64,000 bases of DNA, taken from positions 1,326,501 through 1,390,500 of the forward strand of contig NZ_SKBR01000002.1 in the NCBI RefSeq assembly GCF_013450295.1, in the 5' to 3' direction. This stretch comes from Streptomyces sp. AJS327. Lineage in GTDB: Bacteria; Actinomycetota; Actinomycetes; Streptomycetales; Streptomycetaceae. The notes below the pieces were generated by a model. The model did no database searches. It was not told where the DNA came from and saw only the letters and a list, made by a program, of their open reading frames with translations. The position numbers were made by a program, and so were the translations under genes. Of the stretch, positions 52,750-60,562 are shown piece by piece. How positions within the stretch are numbered: position 1 is the first letter of the stretch; every line of letters starts with the position of its first letter.

Positions 52750-53798
52750 CCCGCCTCATCCCGTCCCCCGTCGTCGTCGACATCCGCGCCGGCGCCCTGG
52801 ACGGCCTGGCGGGCCTGCTGGCCGACCAGCGGATCTCCGCGAAGGGCAAGCTCGCCCTCGCGATCAGCGGCGGCTCGGGCGCCGGGCTGCGCGAGCGGTT
52901 CGCGCCGGAGCTGCCCAACGCCGACTGGTACGAGGTCGGCGGCGGCACCATCGACGACGCCATCAAGCTCGCCGACGCTATGAAGTCCGGCCGCTACGAC
53001 GCGGTGGTCGGGCTCGGCGGCGGCAAGATCATCGACTGCGCGAAGTTCGCCGCCGCCCGCATCGGCCTGCCACTGGTCGCCGTCGCGACGAACCTGTCGC
53101 ACGACGGCCTCTGCTCGCCCGTCGCCACCCTGGACAACGACGCCGGGCGCGGCTCCTACGGCGTGCCCAACCCGATCGCGGTCGTGATCGACCTGGATGT
53201 CATCCGCGAGGCACCGCCCCGCTTCGTCCGTTCCGGTATCGGGGACGCGGTCTCCAACATCTCCGCCGTCCGGGACTGGGAGCTGGGACACGAGGTACGC
53301 GGCGAGGACATCGACGGCCTGGCCGCCGCGATGGCCCGGCAGGCCGGCGAGGCCGTGCTCCGGCACCCCGGCTGCACCGGCGACGACGGGTTCCTCCAGG
53401 TGCTCGCCGAAGGCCTGGTGCTCACCGGCATCTCGATGTCGGTGGCGGGCGACAGCCGTCCGGCCTCCGGCGCCTGCCACGAGATCAACCACGCCTTCGA
53501 CCTGCTGCACCCCCGGCGCGCCGCGAGCCACGGTGAACAGTGCGGTCTGGGCGCCGCGTTCGCCACCCACCTGCGGGGCGACGCGGAGACCGCCGGGCTG
53601 ATGGCGCAGGTGCTGCGGCGCCACGGGCTGCCGGTGCTCCCCTCCGAGATCGGCTTCAGCGAGGACGAGTTCGTGGAGGTCGTCGCCTACGCGCCGCAGA
53701 CCCGTCCCGGGCGGTACACCATCCTGGAGCACCTCGACCTGTCCACCGACCAGATCAGGGACGCGTACGCCGACTATGCACAAGCCATCGGTAGCTGA
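52737..53798 (+). CDS. Glycerol-1-phosphate-dehydrogenase-like enzyme (EgsA/AraM group)
   Basis: This is a 353-residue member of the iron-containing alcohol dehydrogenase superfamily. EVGGGTIDDAIKLADAM and VGLGGGKIIDCAKFAA bind NAD(P)H. VATNLSHDGLCSPVATL, SGACHEINHAFDLL and ASHGEQCGLG supply the Asp/His/His metal ligands. These are the marks of sn-glycerol-1-phosphate dehydrogenases, which reduce dihydroxyacetone phosphate with the stereochemistry used in archaeal lipids. The 13-base overlap with the gene before it shows tight coupling. The exact substrate is unproven. Confidence 0.75.
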   Translation: MPVLTRLIPSPVVVDIRAGALDGLAGLLADQRISAKGKLALAISGGSGAGLRERFAPELPNADWYEVGGGTIDDAIKLADAMKSGRYDAVVGLGGGKIIDCAKFAAARIGLPLVAVATNLSHDGLCSPVATLDNDAGRGSYGVPNPIAVVIDLDVIREAPPRFVRSGIGDAVSNISAVRDWELGHEVRGEDIDGLAAAMARQAGEAVLRHPGCTGDDGFLQVLAEGLVLTGISMSVAGDSRPASGACHEINHAFDLLHPRRAASHGEQCGLGAAFATHLRGDAETAGLMAQVLRRHGLPVLPSEIGFSEDEFVEVVAYAPQTRPGRYTILEHLDLSTDQIRDAYADYAQAIGS

Positions 53799-54561
53799 AC
53801 TCCGCCCGGTCGTCCACCCGGAGGGTGTGAAGGACCGCCGCAGCGGTGAGCACTGGGCCGGGCGGCTCTACATGCGGGAACTGTCGCTGCGCGTCGACCC
53901 GTACCTGGTGAACACCAGGATCACGCCCAACCAGCTCACCTACGCGATGGTGGTGGCGGGCGTGCTGGCCGGGGCGGCGCTGCTGGTGCCGGGCCTGACC
54001 GGGGCGCTGCTGGGCGCGTTGCTCATCCAGCTCTACCTGCTGCTGGACTGTGTGGACGGCGAGGTGGCCCGCTGGCGCGGCCAGACCTCGATCACCGGGG
54101 TCTACCTCGACCGGGTGGGCCACTACCTGTCCGAGGCGGCGCTGCTGGTGGGCTTCGGGATCCGGGCCGCCGACGTCTTCCACACGGAGGGCGCCAGCAC
54201 CCAGTGGATGTGGGCGTTCCTGGGGACGGTCGCCGCGCTCGGCGCGATCCTGATCAAGGCCGAGACGGACCTGGTCGACGTGGCCAGGGCGCGTAGCGGG
54301 CGGCCCACAGTCCAGGACGAGGCGGCCGTACCGCGCTCCTCCGGGCTGGCGCTGGCCCGCCGGGCGGCGGCGGCGCTCAAGTTCCACCGGCTGGTCGGTG
54401 GGGTGGAGGCGTCGCTGCTGATCCTGGTGGTCGCGGTGCTGGACCTGATCGGCGGCGACCTCTTCTTCACCCGGCTCGGCGTGGCGGTGCTGGCGGCCAT
54501 CGCGGTGCTCCAGACCCTGCTGCACCTGGTGTCCATCCTGGCTTCCAGCAGGCTCAAGTGA
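53776..54561 (+). CDS. CDP-alcohol phosphotransferase with Asp-to-His change
   Basis: This is a 261-residue protein with about six membrane helices. The motif reads D91-C-V-D94-G-E-V-A-R99, Gly108, Asp112 and then His116 where the fourth catalytic Asp belongs. The soluble N-terminus (VVHPEGVKDRRSGEHWAGRLYMRELSLRVDPYLV) is typical of inositol- or glycerol-phosphate transferring members. It overlaps the dehydrogenase gene by 23 bases. The changed residue may alter chemistry or acceptor use compared with the first gene's domain. Confidence 0.83.
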   Translation: MHKPSVAELRPVVHPEGVKDRRSGEHWAGRLYMRELSLRVDPYLVNTRITPNQLTYAMVVAGVLAGAALLVPGLTGALLGALLIQLYLLLDCVDGEVARWRGQTSITGVYLDRVGHYLSEAALLVGFGIRAADVFHTEGASTQWMWAFLGTVAALGAILIKAETDLVDVARARSGRPTVQDEAAVPRSSGLALARRAAAALKFHRLVGGVEASLLILVVAVLDLIGGDLFFTRLGVAVLAAIAVLQTLLHLVSILASSRLK

Positions 54562-55460
54562 CCACCGGCGGCGGGGAGTTCCGGCCGCTCCGGCTGGGCG
54601 CCGTGGTGATCACCATGGGCGATCGCCCGCGGGAACTCCGGGCGCTGCTGGACTCGGTGGCCCGGCAGCACGGCGATCCGGTCGAGGTGGCCGTGGTCGG
54701 GAACGGCGCTCCGCTGCCCGCGCTGCCCGAGGGCGTGCGGGCGGTGGAGCTGCCGGAGAACCTCGGCATCCCGGGCGGCCGGAACGTCGGCATCGAGGCG
54801 TTCGGCCCCGCCGGCTCCGAGGTGGACGTCCTGCTCTTCCTGGACGACGACGGGCTGCTGCCGGAGCCGGGGACGGCGGAGCTGGTCCGGGAGGCGTTCG
54901 CCGCCGACCCGGGGCTCGGCATCGTCAGCTTCCGGATCGCCGATCCGGAGACCGGCGAGACACAGCGCCGCCACGTTCCCCGGCTGCGCGCCTCCGACCC
55001 GCACCGCTCCTCGCGGGTGACGACCTTCCTGGGCGGCGCCAGCGCGGCCCGTACCGCGGTCTTCGCCCAGGTGGGCGGGTTGCCCGAGGAGTTCTTCTAC
55101 GCGCACGAGGAGACGGACCTCGCCTGGCGGGCGCTGGACGCCGGGTGGTCGATCGACTACCGCGCGGATATGGTGCTGCACCACCCCACCACCGAGCCCA
55201 GCCGGCACGCGGTGTACCACCGGCTGGTGGCCCGGAACCGGGTCTGGCTGGCCCGGCGTAACCTCCCGCTCCCGCTGGTACCGCTCTACGTCGGTGTCTG
55301 GCTGCTGCTCACCCTGGCGCGGCGGCCGTCCCGGGCCGCGCTCCGTGCCTGGTGGGGCGGTTTCCGCGAGGGCTGGAGGGTGCCGTGCGGTCCCCGCAGG
55401 CCGATGCGGTGGCGTACGGTATGGCGGTTGACCCGACTGGGTCGCCCTCCCGTGATCTGA
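54558..55460 (+). CDS. GT2-family glycosyltransferase
   Basis: This is a 300-residue protein with a GT-A fold. GAVVITMGDRPRELRALLDSV begins the nucleotide site, ENLGIPGGRNVGIEAFG is typical of rhamnosyl/galactofuranosyl-type GT2, LLFLDDDG is the DxD metal motif, and FFYAHEETDLAWRALDAGW is the catalytic ED region. The C-terminus has one hydrophobic patch (LVPLYVGVWLLLTLA) that may anchor it. GTG overlaps the previous stop by four bases. It probably adds a sugar to the operon's product. Confidence 0.87.
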   Translation: MTTGGGEFRPLRLGAVVITMGDRPRELRALLDSVARQHGDPVEVAVVGNGAPLPALPEGVRAVELPENLGIPGGRNVGIEAFGPAGSEVDVLLFLDDDGLLPEPGTAELVREAFAADPGLGIVSFRIADPETGETQRRHVPRLRASDPHRSSRVTTFLGGASAARTAVFAQVGGLPEEFFYAHEETDLAWRALDAGWSIDYRADMVLHHPTTEPSRHAVYHRLVARNRVWLARRNLPLPLVPLYVGVWLLLTLARRPSRAALRAWWGGFREGWRVPCGPRRPMRWRTVWRLTRLGRPPVI

Positions 55461-55526
55461 GAAGCTCGGGTCTGAGAGCATCGGCCTCCAGGCCCACTGC
55501 GCAGTGTGAGGACGAAAGTTTCCAAC

Positions 55527-56465
55527 GTGAGCGAGACAACCCACGATCGCGTGGCCGGTGTGACGCCCCCACCGTCGCCGGACGACCGGCTGTCCCCGGC
55601 CGAACTCGCGGCCAAGTACGGTCTCTCGGTGAGTGGAGCCCGCCCCTCACTGCCGCAGTACGTGCGGCAGCTGTGGGAGCGGCGGTTCTTCATCCTGGCG
55701 TTCTCCCGGGCCAAGCTGACGGCGCAGTACAGCAAGGCGAAGCTGGGCCAGCTCTGGCAGGTGGCCACCCCGCTGCTGAACGCGCTGGTGTTCTTCTTCA
55801 TCTTCGGTCTGCTGCTCGGTGGCCGGGGTGGCATGAAGAATGACGAGTACATCCCCTTCCTGGTCACCGGGGTCTTCCTGTTCACCTTCACCCAGCAGTC
55901 GGTGATGTCCGGGGTGCGGGCGATCTCCGGGAACCTGGGGCTGGTGCGGGCGCTGCACTTCCCGCGCGCCTCGCTGCCGATCTCGTTCGCCCTCCAGCAG
56001 CTCCAGCAGCTGCTCTACTCGATGATCGTGCTGCTGGTGGTGCTGCTCGGCTTCGGGCACTTCCCGACCTGGGCGTGGCTGCTGATCGTGCCGACGCTCG
56101 CCCTCCAGCTGGTGTTCAACGCGGGTATCTGCCTGACCATGGCCCGGCTGGGCAGCAAGACCCCGGACCTCGCGCAGCTGATGCCCTTCATCATGCGGAC
56201 CTGGATGTACGCGTCCGGCGTGATGTTCCCGCTGGACTACATGCTGCGGAAGCGGGCGGGCGCCCCTGAGTGGGTGGTGAACCTGGCCGAGGCGAACCCG
56301 ATCTCGGTCTACATGCAGATCATGCGGTACGCGCTGGTCGACGGGCCACACCACACCGCGCTTCCGGGGCACGTCTGGGGGCTGGCCGTGGGCTGGGCGG
56401 TGCTGTTCGGTATCGGGGGGTTCATTTTCTTCTGGAAGGCGGAGGAGCGGTATGGCCGTGGCTGA
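55527..56465 (+). CDS. ABC-2 polysaccharide/teichoic-acid exporter permease (TagG/Wzm-like)
   Basis: This is a 312-residue membrane protein. The cytosolic N-terminus is followed by RDLKxRY-like AFSRAKLTAQYSKAKLGQLWQVATPLLNALVFFFIF, which is typical of TagG/Wzm. Six membrane segments are present, with NPISVYMQIMRYAL near the end. Two GTG starts are possible (55506 and 55527). I prefer 55527 because the sequence from VSETTHD onward looks native, though its ribosome site (AGGA, 14 bases upstream) is poor. It is 66 bases after the glycosyltransferase and overlaps the ATPase gene. Confidence 0.88.
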   Translation: MSETTHDRVAGVTPPPSPDDRLSPAELAAKYGLSVSGARPSLPQYVRQLWERRFFILAFSRAKLTAQYSKAKLGQLWQVATPLLNALVFFFIFGLLLGGRGGMKNDEYIPFLVTGVFLFTFTQQSVMSGVRAISGNLGLVRALHFPRASLPISFALQQLQQLLYSMIVLLVVLLGFGHFPTWAWLLIVPTLALQLVFNAGICLTMARLGSKTPDLAQLMPFIMRTWMYASGVMFPLDYMLRKRAGAPEWVVNLAEANPISVYMQIMRYALVDGPHHTALPGHVWGLAVGWAVLFGIGGFIFFWKAEERYGRG

Positions 56466-57294
56466 GGACACCGAGCGGAACGACCAGGCCGCCGCCCCGC
56501 TCCCGCCCGCGGCCCCCTCGCCCGAGGCGGAGGCGGGCTGGGTCCCGACCGTCATCGCGGAGAACCTGCACATCGTCTACCGGGTGTACGGCGGATCGAA
56601 GGGCAAGGGCAGCGCGACGGCGGCGCTCAACCGCATCGTCCGGCGCCGTCCGGGCGCCGGGGTGCGCGAGGTGCACGCGGTGCGCGGGGTCAGCTTCACC
56701 GCGTACCGGGGGCAGGCGATCGGCCTCATCGGCACCAACGGTTCCGGCAAGTCGACGCTGCTGAAGGCGATCGCGGGGCTGCTGCCCGCCGAGAGCGGGC
56801 ACGTCTACTCGGACGGTCAGCCCTCGCTGCTCGGCGTCAACGCGGCGATGATGAACGACCTCACCGGTGAGCGGAACGTGGTGCTGGGCGGGCTCGCGAT
56901 GGGGATGACGCGCGAGCAGATCCGGGAGCGCTACCAGGGGATCGTCGACTTCTCCGGCATCAACGAGAAGGGTGACTTCATCACCCTGCCGATGCGGACG
57001 TACTCCTCGGGGATGTCCGCGCGGCTGCGTTTCTCGATCGCGGCGGCGAAGGACCACGACGTGCTGATGATCGACGAGGCGCTGGCGACCGGGGACAAGA
57101 AGTTCCAGAAGCGCTCGGAGGCGCGCATCCGGGAGCTGCGTGAGGAGGCCGGGACGGTCTTCCTGGTGAGCCACAACAACAAGAGCATACGAGACACCTG
57201 CGACCGGGTGCTCTGGCTGGAGAAGGGCGAACTCGTCCAGGACGGGCCCACCAACGAGGTGCTCAAGGAGTACGAGAAGTTCACCTCGAAGTGA
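56452..57294 (+). CDS. ABC exporter ATPase (TagH/Wzt-like)
   Basis: This is a 280-residue ATPase. After a Pro/Ala-rich tail, VIAENLHIVYRVYGGSKGKG opens the fold. Walker A is GTNGSGKST, the signature is the YSSGMSARLRFS variant typical of TagH/Wzt exporters, and Walker B is VLMIDEALATGDKKF. There is no C-terminal carbohydrate-binding domain, so the exporter is of the TagH short type. It overlaps the permease gene by 14 bases and is the last gene of the operon, followed by a strong terminator. Confidence 0.92.
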   Translation: MAVAEDTERNDQAAAPLPPAAPSPEAEAGWVPTVIAENLHIVYRVYGGSKGKGSATAALNRIVRRRPGAGVREVHAVRGVSFTAYRGQAIGLIGTNGSGKSTLLKAIAGLLPAESGHVYSDGQPSLLGVNAAMMNDLTGERNVVLGGLAMGMTREQIRERYQGIVDFSGINEKGDFITLPMRTYSSGMSARLRFSIAAAKDHDVLMIDEALATGDKKFQKRSEARIRELREEAGTVFLVSHNNKSIRDTCDRVLWLEKGELVQDGPTNEVLKEYEKFTSK

Positions 57295-57314
57295 CCGGCC
57301 ACCCGCCCCACGCG

Positions 57315-57351
57315 CGCTGAGGCCCCCCGCCAGGGGCGGGCGGCCTCAGCG
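57315..57351. terminator. Strong bidirectional hairpin terminator
   Basis: CGCTGAGGCC (57315-57324) pairs perfectly with GGCCTCAGCG (57342-57351). An inner CCCGCC/GGCGGG stem extends it to 16 base pairs with one mismatch and a 3-base loop. It lies between the convergent ATPase and MMPL genes. Confidence 0.85.
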
Positions 57352-57389
57352 TTCCCTGGAACGGCGCGGGCCGGGGTGGCCGGGCGGGT

Positions 57390-59630
57390 TCAGACCCCGG
57401 CCGGGGTGCGCTCCCGTCCGCCGCCTCCGTGGGCGCCCTCCGGGTCGCCCGCGCCGACGTCCCGTCCGCTCTCGTCCAGCCCGACCGCGGCGTGCAGGGC
57501 GCGCAGCGGTCGTGGCGCGTACCAGGCCGCGCGGCCCAGCAGCCGCATCGCGGCGGGAACCAGCACGCCCCGCACCGCCACCGCGTCGATGAGGATGGCG
57601 AGGCCGCTGCCGACGCCGAACATCTGGAGGAAGCTGACCTGGCTGGTGCCGAAGGCGAAGAAGCTGACGGCCAGCAGCCCGGCGGCCATCGTCACGATGC
57701 GTCCGGTGCGGGAGAGTCCGCCGGTGACGGCGGTGGCGCTGTCGGCGCCCGCGTCGTGCAGCTCCTTGATCCGGCTGGTGACGAACACCTCGTAGTCCAT
57801 GGACAGTCCGAAGACGATGCAGAACATCAGGACCGTCATCGAGGTGTCCATCGGCGTCGGCGTGAAGCCGAGCAGCGAGGACAGATGGCCCTCCTGGAAG
57901 ATCCACACCATCGCGCCGACCGAGGCCGTGAGGCTGACGGTGTTCAGCACCAGCGCGCGCAGCGGCTGGACGACGCTTCCGGTGAAGAGGAAGAGCAGCG
58001 CGAAGGTGGTGACCACCACCAGCGCGACAGCCGCGGGGAGCCGGTCACCGATCGACCGCTTGGAGTCGACGAGTTCGGCCGCCCGGCCGCCGACCAGGGT
58101 CTCCGCCCCGCCGGGCCCGTCCAGCCCGCGCACCTCGCGGACCAGGTCCTGCGCGGCGGGGGAGGAGGGGTCGGCCTTCGGGAGGACCGTGAGGCGGTGG
58201 GCGTCGCCGCGCGGGGCGTGGTCGGCCGGGGCGGGCCCGTCGACGGCGCGGCCGTCCCGGTAGCCGCCGGCCGCGGACTGGACCAGGCCGGCGCCGTCGA
58301 GGCGGGACAGCGCCGCCGCGTACCGCGCGACCTCCCGTTCCCCGGCCGGGCCGGTGGCGACGATCTGGAGCGCGTCGGCCGCGTTGCCGGGGAAGTCCCG
58401 CCGGGTCTCGGTGGCCACCTGGCGACTCTCGGCCTTCTCCGGCAGTACCCGCTCGTCGGGGATGCCGAAGGAGGCGCCGAGCAGCGGGCTCGCCGCGAGC
58501 AGCAGGACGGCGAGCACCGGGAGCGCGGTGAGCGCGGGGCGGCGCATCACGGTGGCGGCGAGCCGTCCCCAGAAGGGCGCGTCGGCGCGGCGTACCGCCC
58601 GGGCCCAGGGCAGCCGCCCGCTGTTGACGCGGTGCCCGAGCACCACCAGCAGCGCCGGGATGACGAGCAGCGCGGCGAGCGCGGCGACGGCCACCACCCC
58701 GATTCCGGCGTACGCGAAGGAGCGCAGGAAGAACTGTGGGAACAGGAGGAGAGCGGCGAGCGCGGCCATCACGGTGGCGGCTGAGAAGGCGATGGTGCGC
58801 CCGGCGGTGGTGACCGTGGTGCGCAGCGCCTCCGGTATCTCGTCGCCCTCCGTGAGCCGTTCGCGGAACCGGCTGACCAGCAGCAGCCCGTAGTCGATGC
58901 CCAGGCCGAGCCCGAGAGCGGTGGTCAGGTTGATCGCGAAGACCGACACGTCGGTGACGCTGCCGAGCAGGTACAGCTCGGCGAAGGTGCCGGCGATCGC
59001 GATGAGCCCGATGGCGAGCGGCAGCAGCGCGGCGACCACGCTGCCGAACGCGATCACCAGGAGGACCAGCGTGACGGGCACCGCGATGGACTCGGCGACC
59101 AGCAGGTCGGTGGAGACCTGGGTGCCGATGTCGTTGCCGAGCGCGGCGCTCCCTCCCGCCCGCACGGTGAGCGGGCCGCGTTCGCCCGTCCAGGCGTCCA
59201 CCACCTTTCTGGCGTGCTCCTCGACGGCGTCGGGGTCGCCCTCGACGTGGGCGAGGACCAGCGCCTTGTTCCCGTCCCGGGAGGTGAGCCCGGGGGCCGA
59301 GGTGTCCCAGTGGGAGACGACGCGGGACAGCCGCGGCTCCTCGCGGAGTCCGGCGGTCAGCTCGCGGCCCGCGGTGCGGGCGGCGGGCGAGTCGAGCGCG
59401 GTCCCCGGTTCGGTGGTGACGAGCAGGACGAGGTTCTGCTCGCCCCCGAACCGTTCCTCGATGACCTCCCTGGCCTGGCTGGACGGTGCGGACGGGTCCT
59501 CGAACCCGCCGTTCTTGAGCGTGCCGAAGGCCCCGGCGCCGACGGCGCCCATGGCCGCCACCGCGAGCACGGTGAGCAACAGGAGCGCGCGGGCCCGGCG
59601 CAGGGCGAGGTCGGCGATGCGTGCTAACAC
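57390..59630 (-). CDS. MMPL-family (RND) transporter with TTA second codon
   Basis: This is a 746-residue exporter with two repeats of membrane helices, each with a large outer loop. The first repeat has AINLTTALGLGLGIDYGLLLVSRFRERL and the second FCIVFGLSMDYEVFVTSRIKELHD; the GIDY and SMDY motifs form the proton path in MmpL proteins. GTG 59630 follows GGGGAG at six bases, and codon 2 is TTA, so translation needs the bldA tRNA. It is divergent from a TetR gene with two shared operators. The cargo is probably a lipid or hydrophobic drug. Confidence 0.92.
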   Translation of the reverse strand: MLARIADLALRRARALLLLTVLAVAAMGAVGAGAFGTLKNGGFEDPSAPSSQAREVIEERFGGEQNLVLLVTTEPGTALDSPAARTAGRELTAGLREEPRLSRVVSHWDTSAPGLTSRDGNKALVLAHVEGDPDAVEEHARKVVDAWTGERGPLTVRAGGSAALGNDIGTQVSTDLLVAESIAVPVTLVLLVIAFGSVVAALLPLAIGLIAIAGTFAELYLLGSVTDVSVFAINLTTALGLGLGIDYGLLLVSRFRERLTEGDEIPEALRTTVTTAGRTIAFSAATVMAALAALLLFPQFFLRSFAYAGIGVVAVAALAALLVIPALLVVLGHRVNSGRLPWARAVRRADAPFWGRLAATVMRRPALTALPVLAVLLLAASPLLGASFGIPDERVLPEKAESRQVATETRRDFPGNAADALQIVATGPAGEREVARYAAALSRLDGAGLVQSAAGGYRDGRAVDGPAPADHAPRGDAHRLTVLPKADPSSPAAQDLVREVRGLDGPGGAETLVGGRAAELVDSKRSIGDRLPAAVALVVVTTFALLFLFTGSVVQPLRALVLNTVSLTASVGAMVWIFQEGHLSSLLGFTPTPMDTSMTVLMFCIVFGLSMDYEVFVTSRIKELHDAGADSATAVTGGLSRTGRIVTMAAGLLAVSFFAFGTSQVSFLQMFGVGSGLAILIDAVAVRGVLVPAAMRLLGRAAWYAPRPLRALHAAVGLDESGRDVGAGDPEGAHGGGGRERTPAGV

Positions 59631-59662
59631 GGAGATCTCCCCAAGTACTGTGCCGCCGCCTG

Positions 59663-59715
59663 ATGTTGACGGCGTAAACATAGACGGTGGCACTCGATGT
59701 TTATGCTGTCAACAT
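59663..59715. promoter_or_regulatory. Two 19-bp TetR operators
   Basis: Each 19-mer is a near-palindrome of the form ATGTTkAyrsyGTmAACAT: 59663-59681 and 59697-59715. The two 20-base arms GATGTTGACGGCGTAAACAT and ATGTTTATGCTGTCAACATC are also inverted copies of each other (18 of 20). TATGCT at 59702-59707 inside the right operator can be the tetR -10 box. The left operator lies 33 bases upstream of the MMPL start. Confidence 0.85.
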
Positions 59716-59731
59716 CGGGCAGGATGAGGGG

Positions 59732-60391
59732 ATGGACGGTGCGGGCGGCTACGCGAGGGCACACCCCGGCAAGGGCGGGTACCACCACGGCGACCTGCGG
59801 AACGCCTTGCTGGAGGCCGCCACCCAGCTCGCCCGGGACGGCGGCCCGGAGGCCGTGGTGCTGCGGGCGGTGGCGCGCCGGGTGGGGGTCTCACCCACCG
59901 CCGCCTACCGGCACTTCTCCAGTCAGGCCGACCTGCTGGACGCGCTGAAGGATCGCAGTCAGCGGCGGCTCGCCGAGGCCATGGAGCGCGCCGCCGAGGG
60001 GGCGCCCGAGGCGCTGCCGCCCGGGGAGCGGATGCGGGCCATCGGGCGCGGCTACCTCCGTTTCGCGCTCGCCGAACCGGGCCTCTATCGGGTCTGCTTC
60101 TGCCGCACCCGGCCCGACCGGGGAGCGGGGGAGGAGTGTCCCGACGTGGAGCGGGGGCAGTGGATGCACCGCTCCTTCCAGATCCTGGTCGAGGCGCTGG
60201 ACGCCATCGAGGCGTCCGGGTGTATGCGCCCCGGGGTGCGGGAGGGTGCGGAGACCGCGGCCTGGGCCGCCGTGCACGGACTGGCGATGCTGCTGCTGGA
60301 CGGCCAGCTCACCGGCCTGGGGGAGCGGGAGCGGGACGCGCTCGTGGACCGCTGTGTGGACGCCGTGGTCGCCGGGCTCGTCGTGCCCTGA
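59732..60391 (+). CDS. TetR-family repressor
   Basis: This is a 219-residue protein. Residues 16-64 form the helix-turn-helix domain (GGYHHGDLRNALLEAATQLARDG, LRAVARRVGVSPTAAYRHFSSQADLLDAL). The C-terminal ligand domain starts with a GRGYLRFALAEPGLYRVCF segment, matching the TetR_C_33/WHG group. The ATG has AGGA seven bases upstream; an earlier frame start is unlikely because it would lie inside the operator. It almost certainly represses itself and the divergent MMPL gene. Confidence 0.92.
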   Translation: MDGAGGYARAHPGKGGYHHGDLRNALLEAATQLARDGGPEAVVLRAVARRVGVSPTAAYRHFSSQADLLDALKDRSQRRLAEAMERAAEGAPEALPPGERMRAIGRGYLRFALAEPGLYRVCFCRTRPDRGAGEECPDVERGQWMHRSFQILVEALDAIEASGCMRPGVREGAETAAWAAVHGLAMLLLDGQLTGLGERERDALVDRCVDAVVAGLVVP

Positions 60392-60506
60392 GCCGTCCGA
60401 TGTCGCCCGGCTCTCCGCGCTTCTGGGTGGCCGGGGCCGGGGTCCGGGCGCGCGGGACCGCTCCCTGGTGCGGGGTCACCCGGCGGCGTGTCCGGAATAG
60501 GGTGTT

Positions 60507-60534
60507 TTGGGGTATAGGTGTAGAAACGTAGATG
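60507..60534 (+). promoter_or_regulatory. Possible hopanoid operon promoter
   Basis: TTGGGG (60507-60512) and TAGATG (60529-60534) are 16 bases apart within a markedly AT-rich island (60496-60540). Transcription would start near 60541, 22 bases before hpnC. Other -10-like words (TATAGG, TAGAAA) lie in the spacer, so the choice is uncertain. Confidence 0.4.
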
Positions 60535-60562
60535 TGACGGATACGGTCCCGGGCGGCAGACG

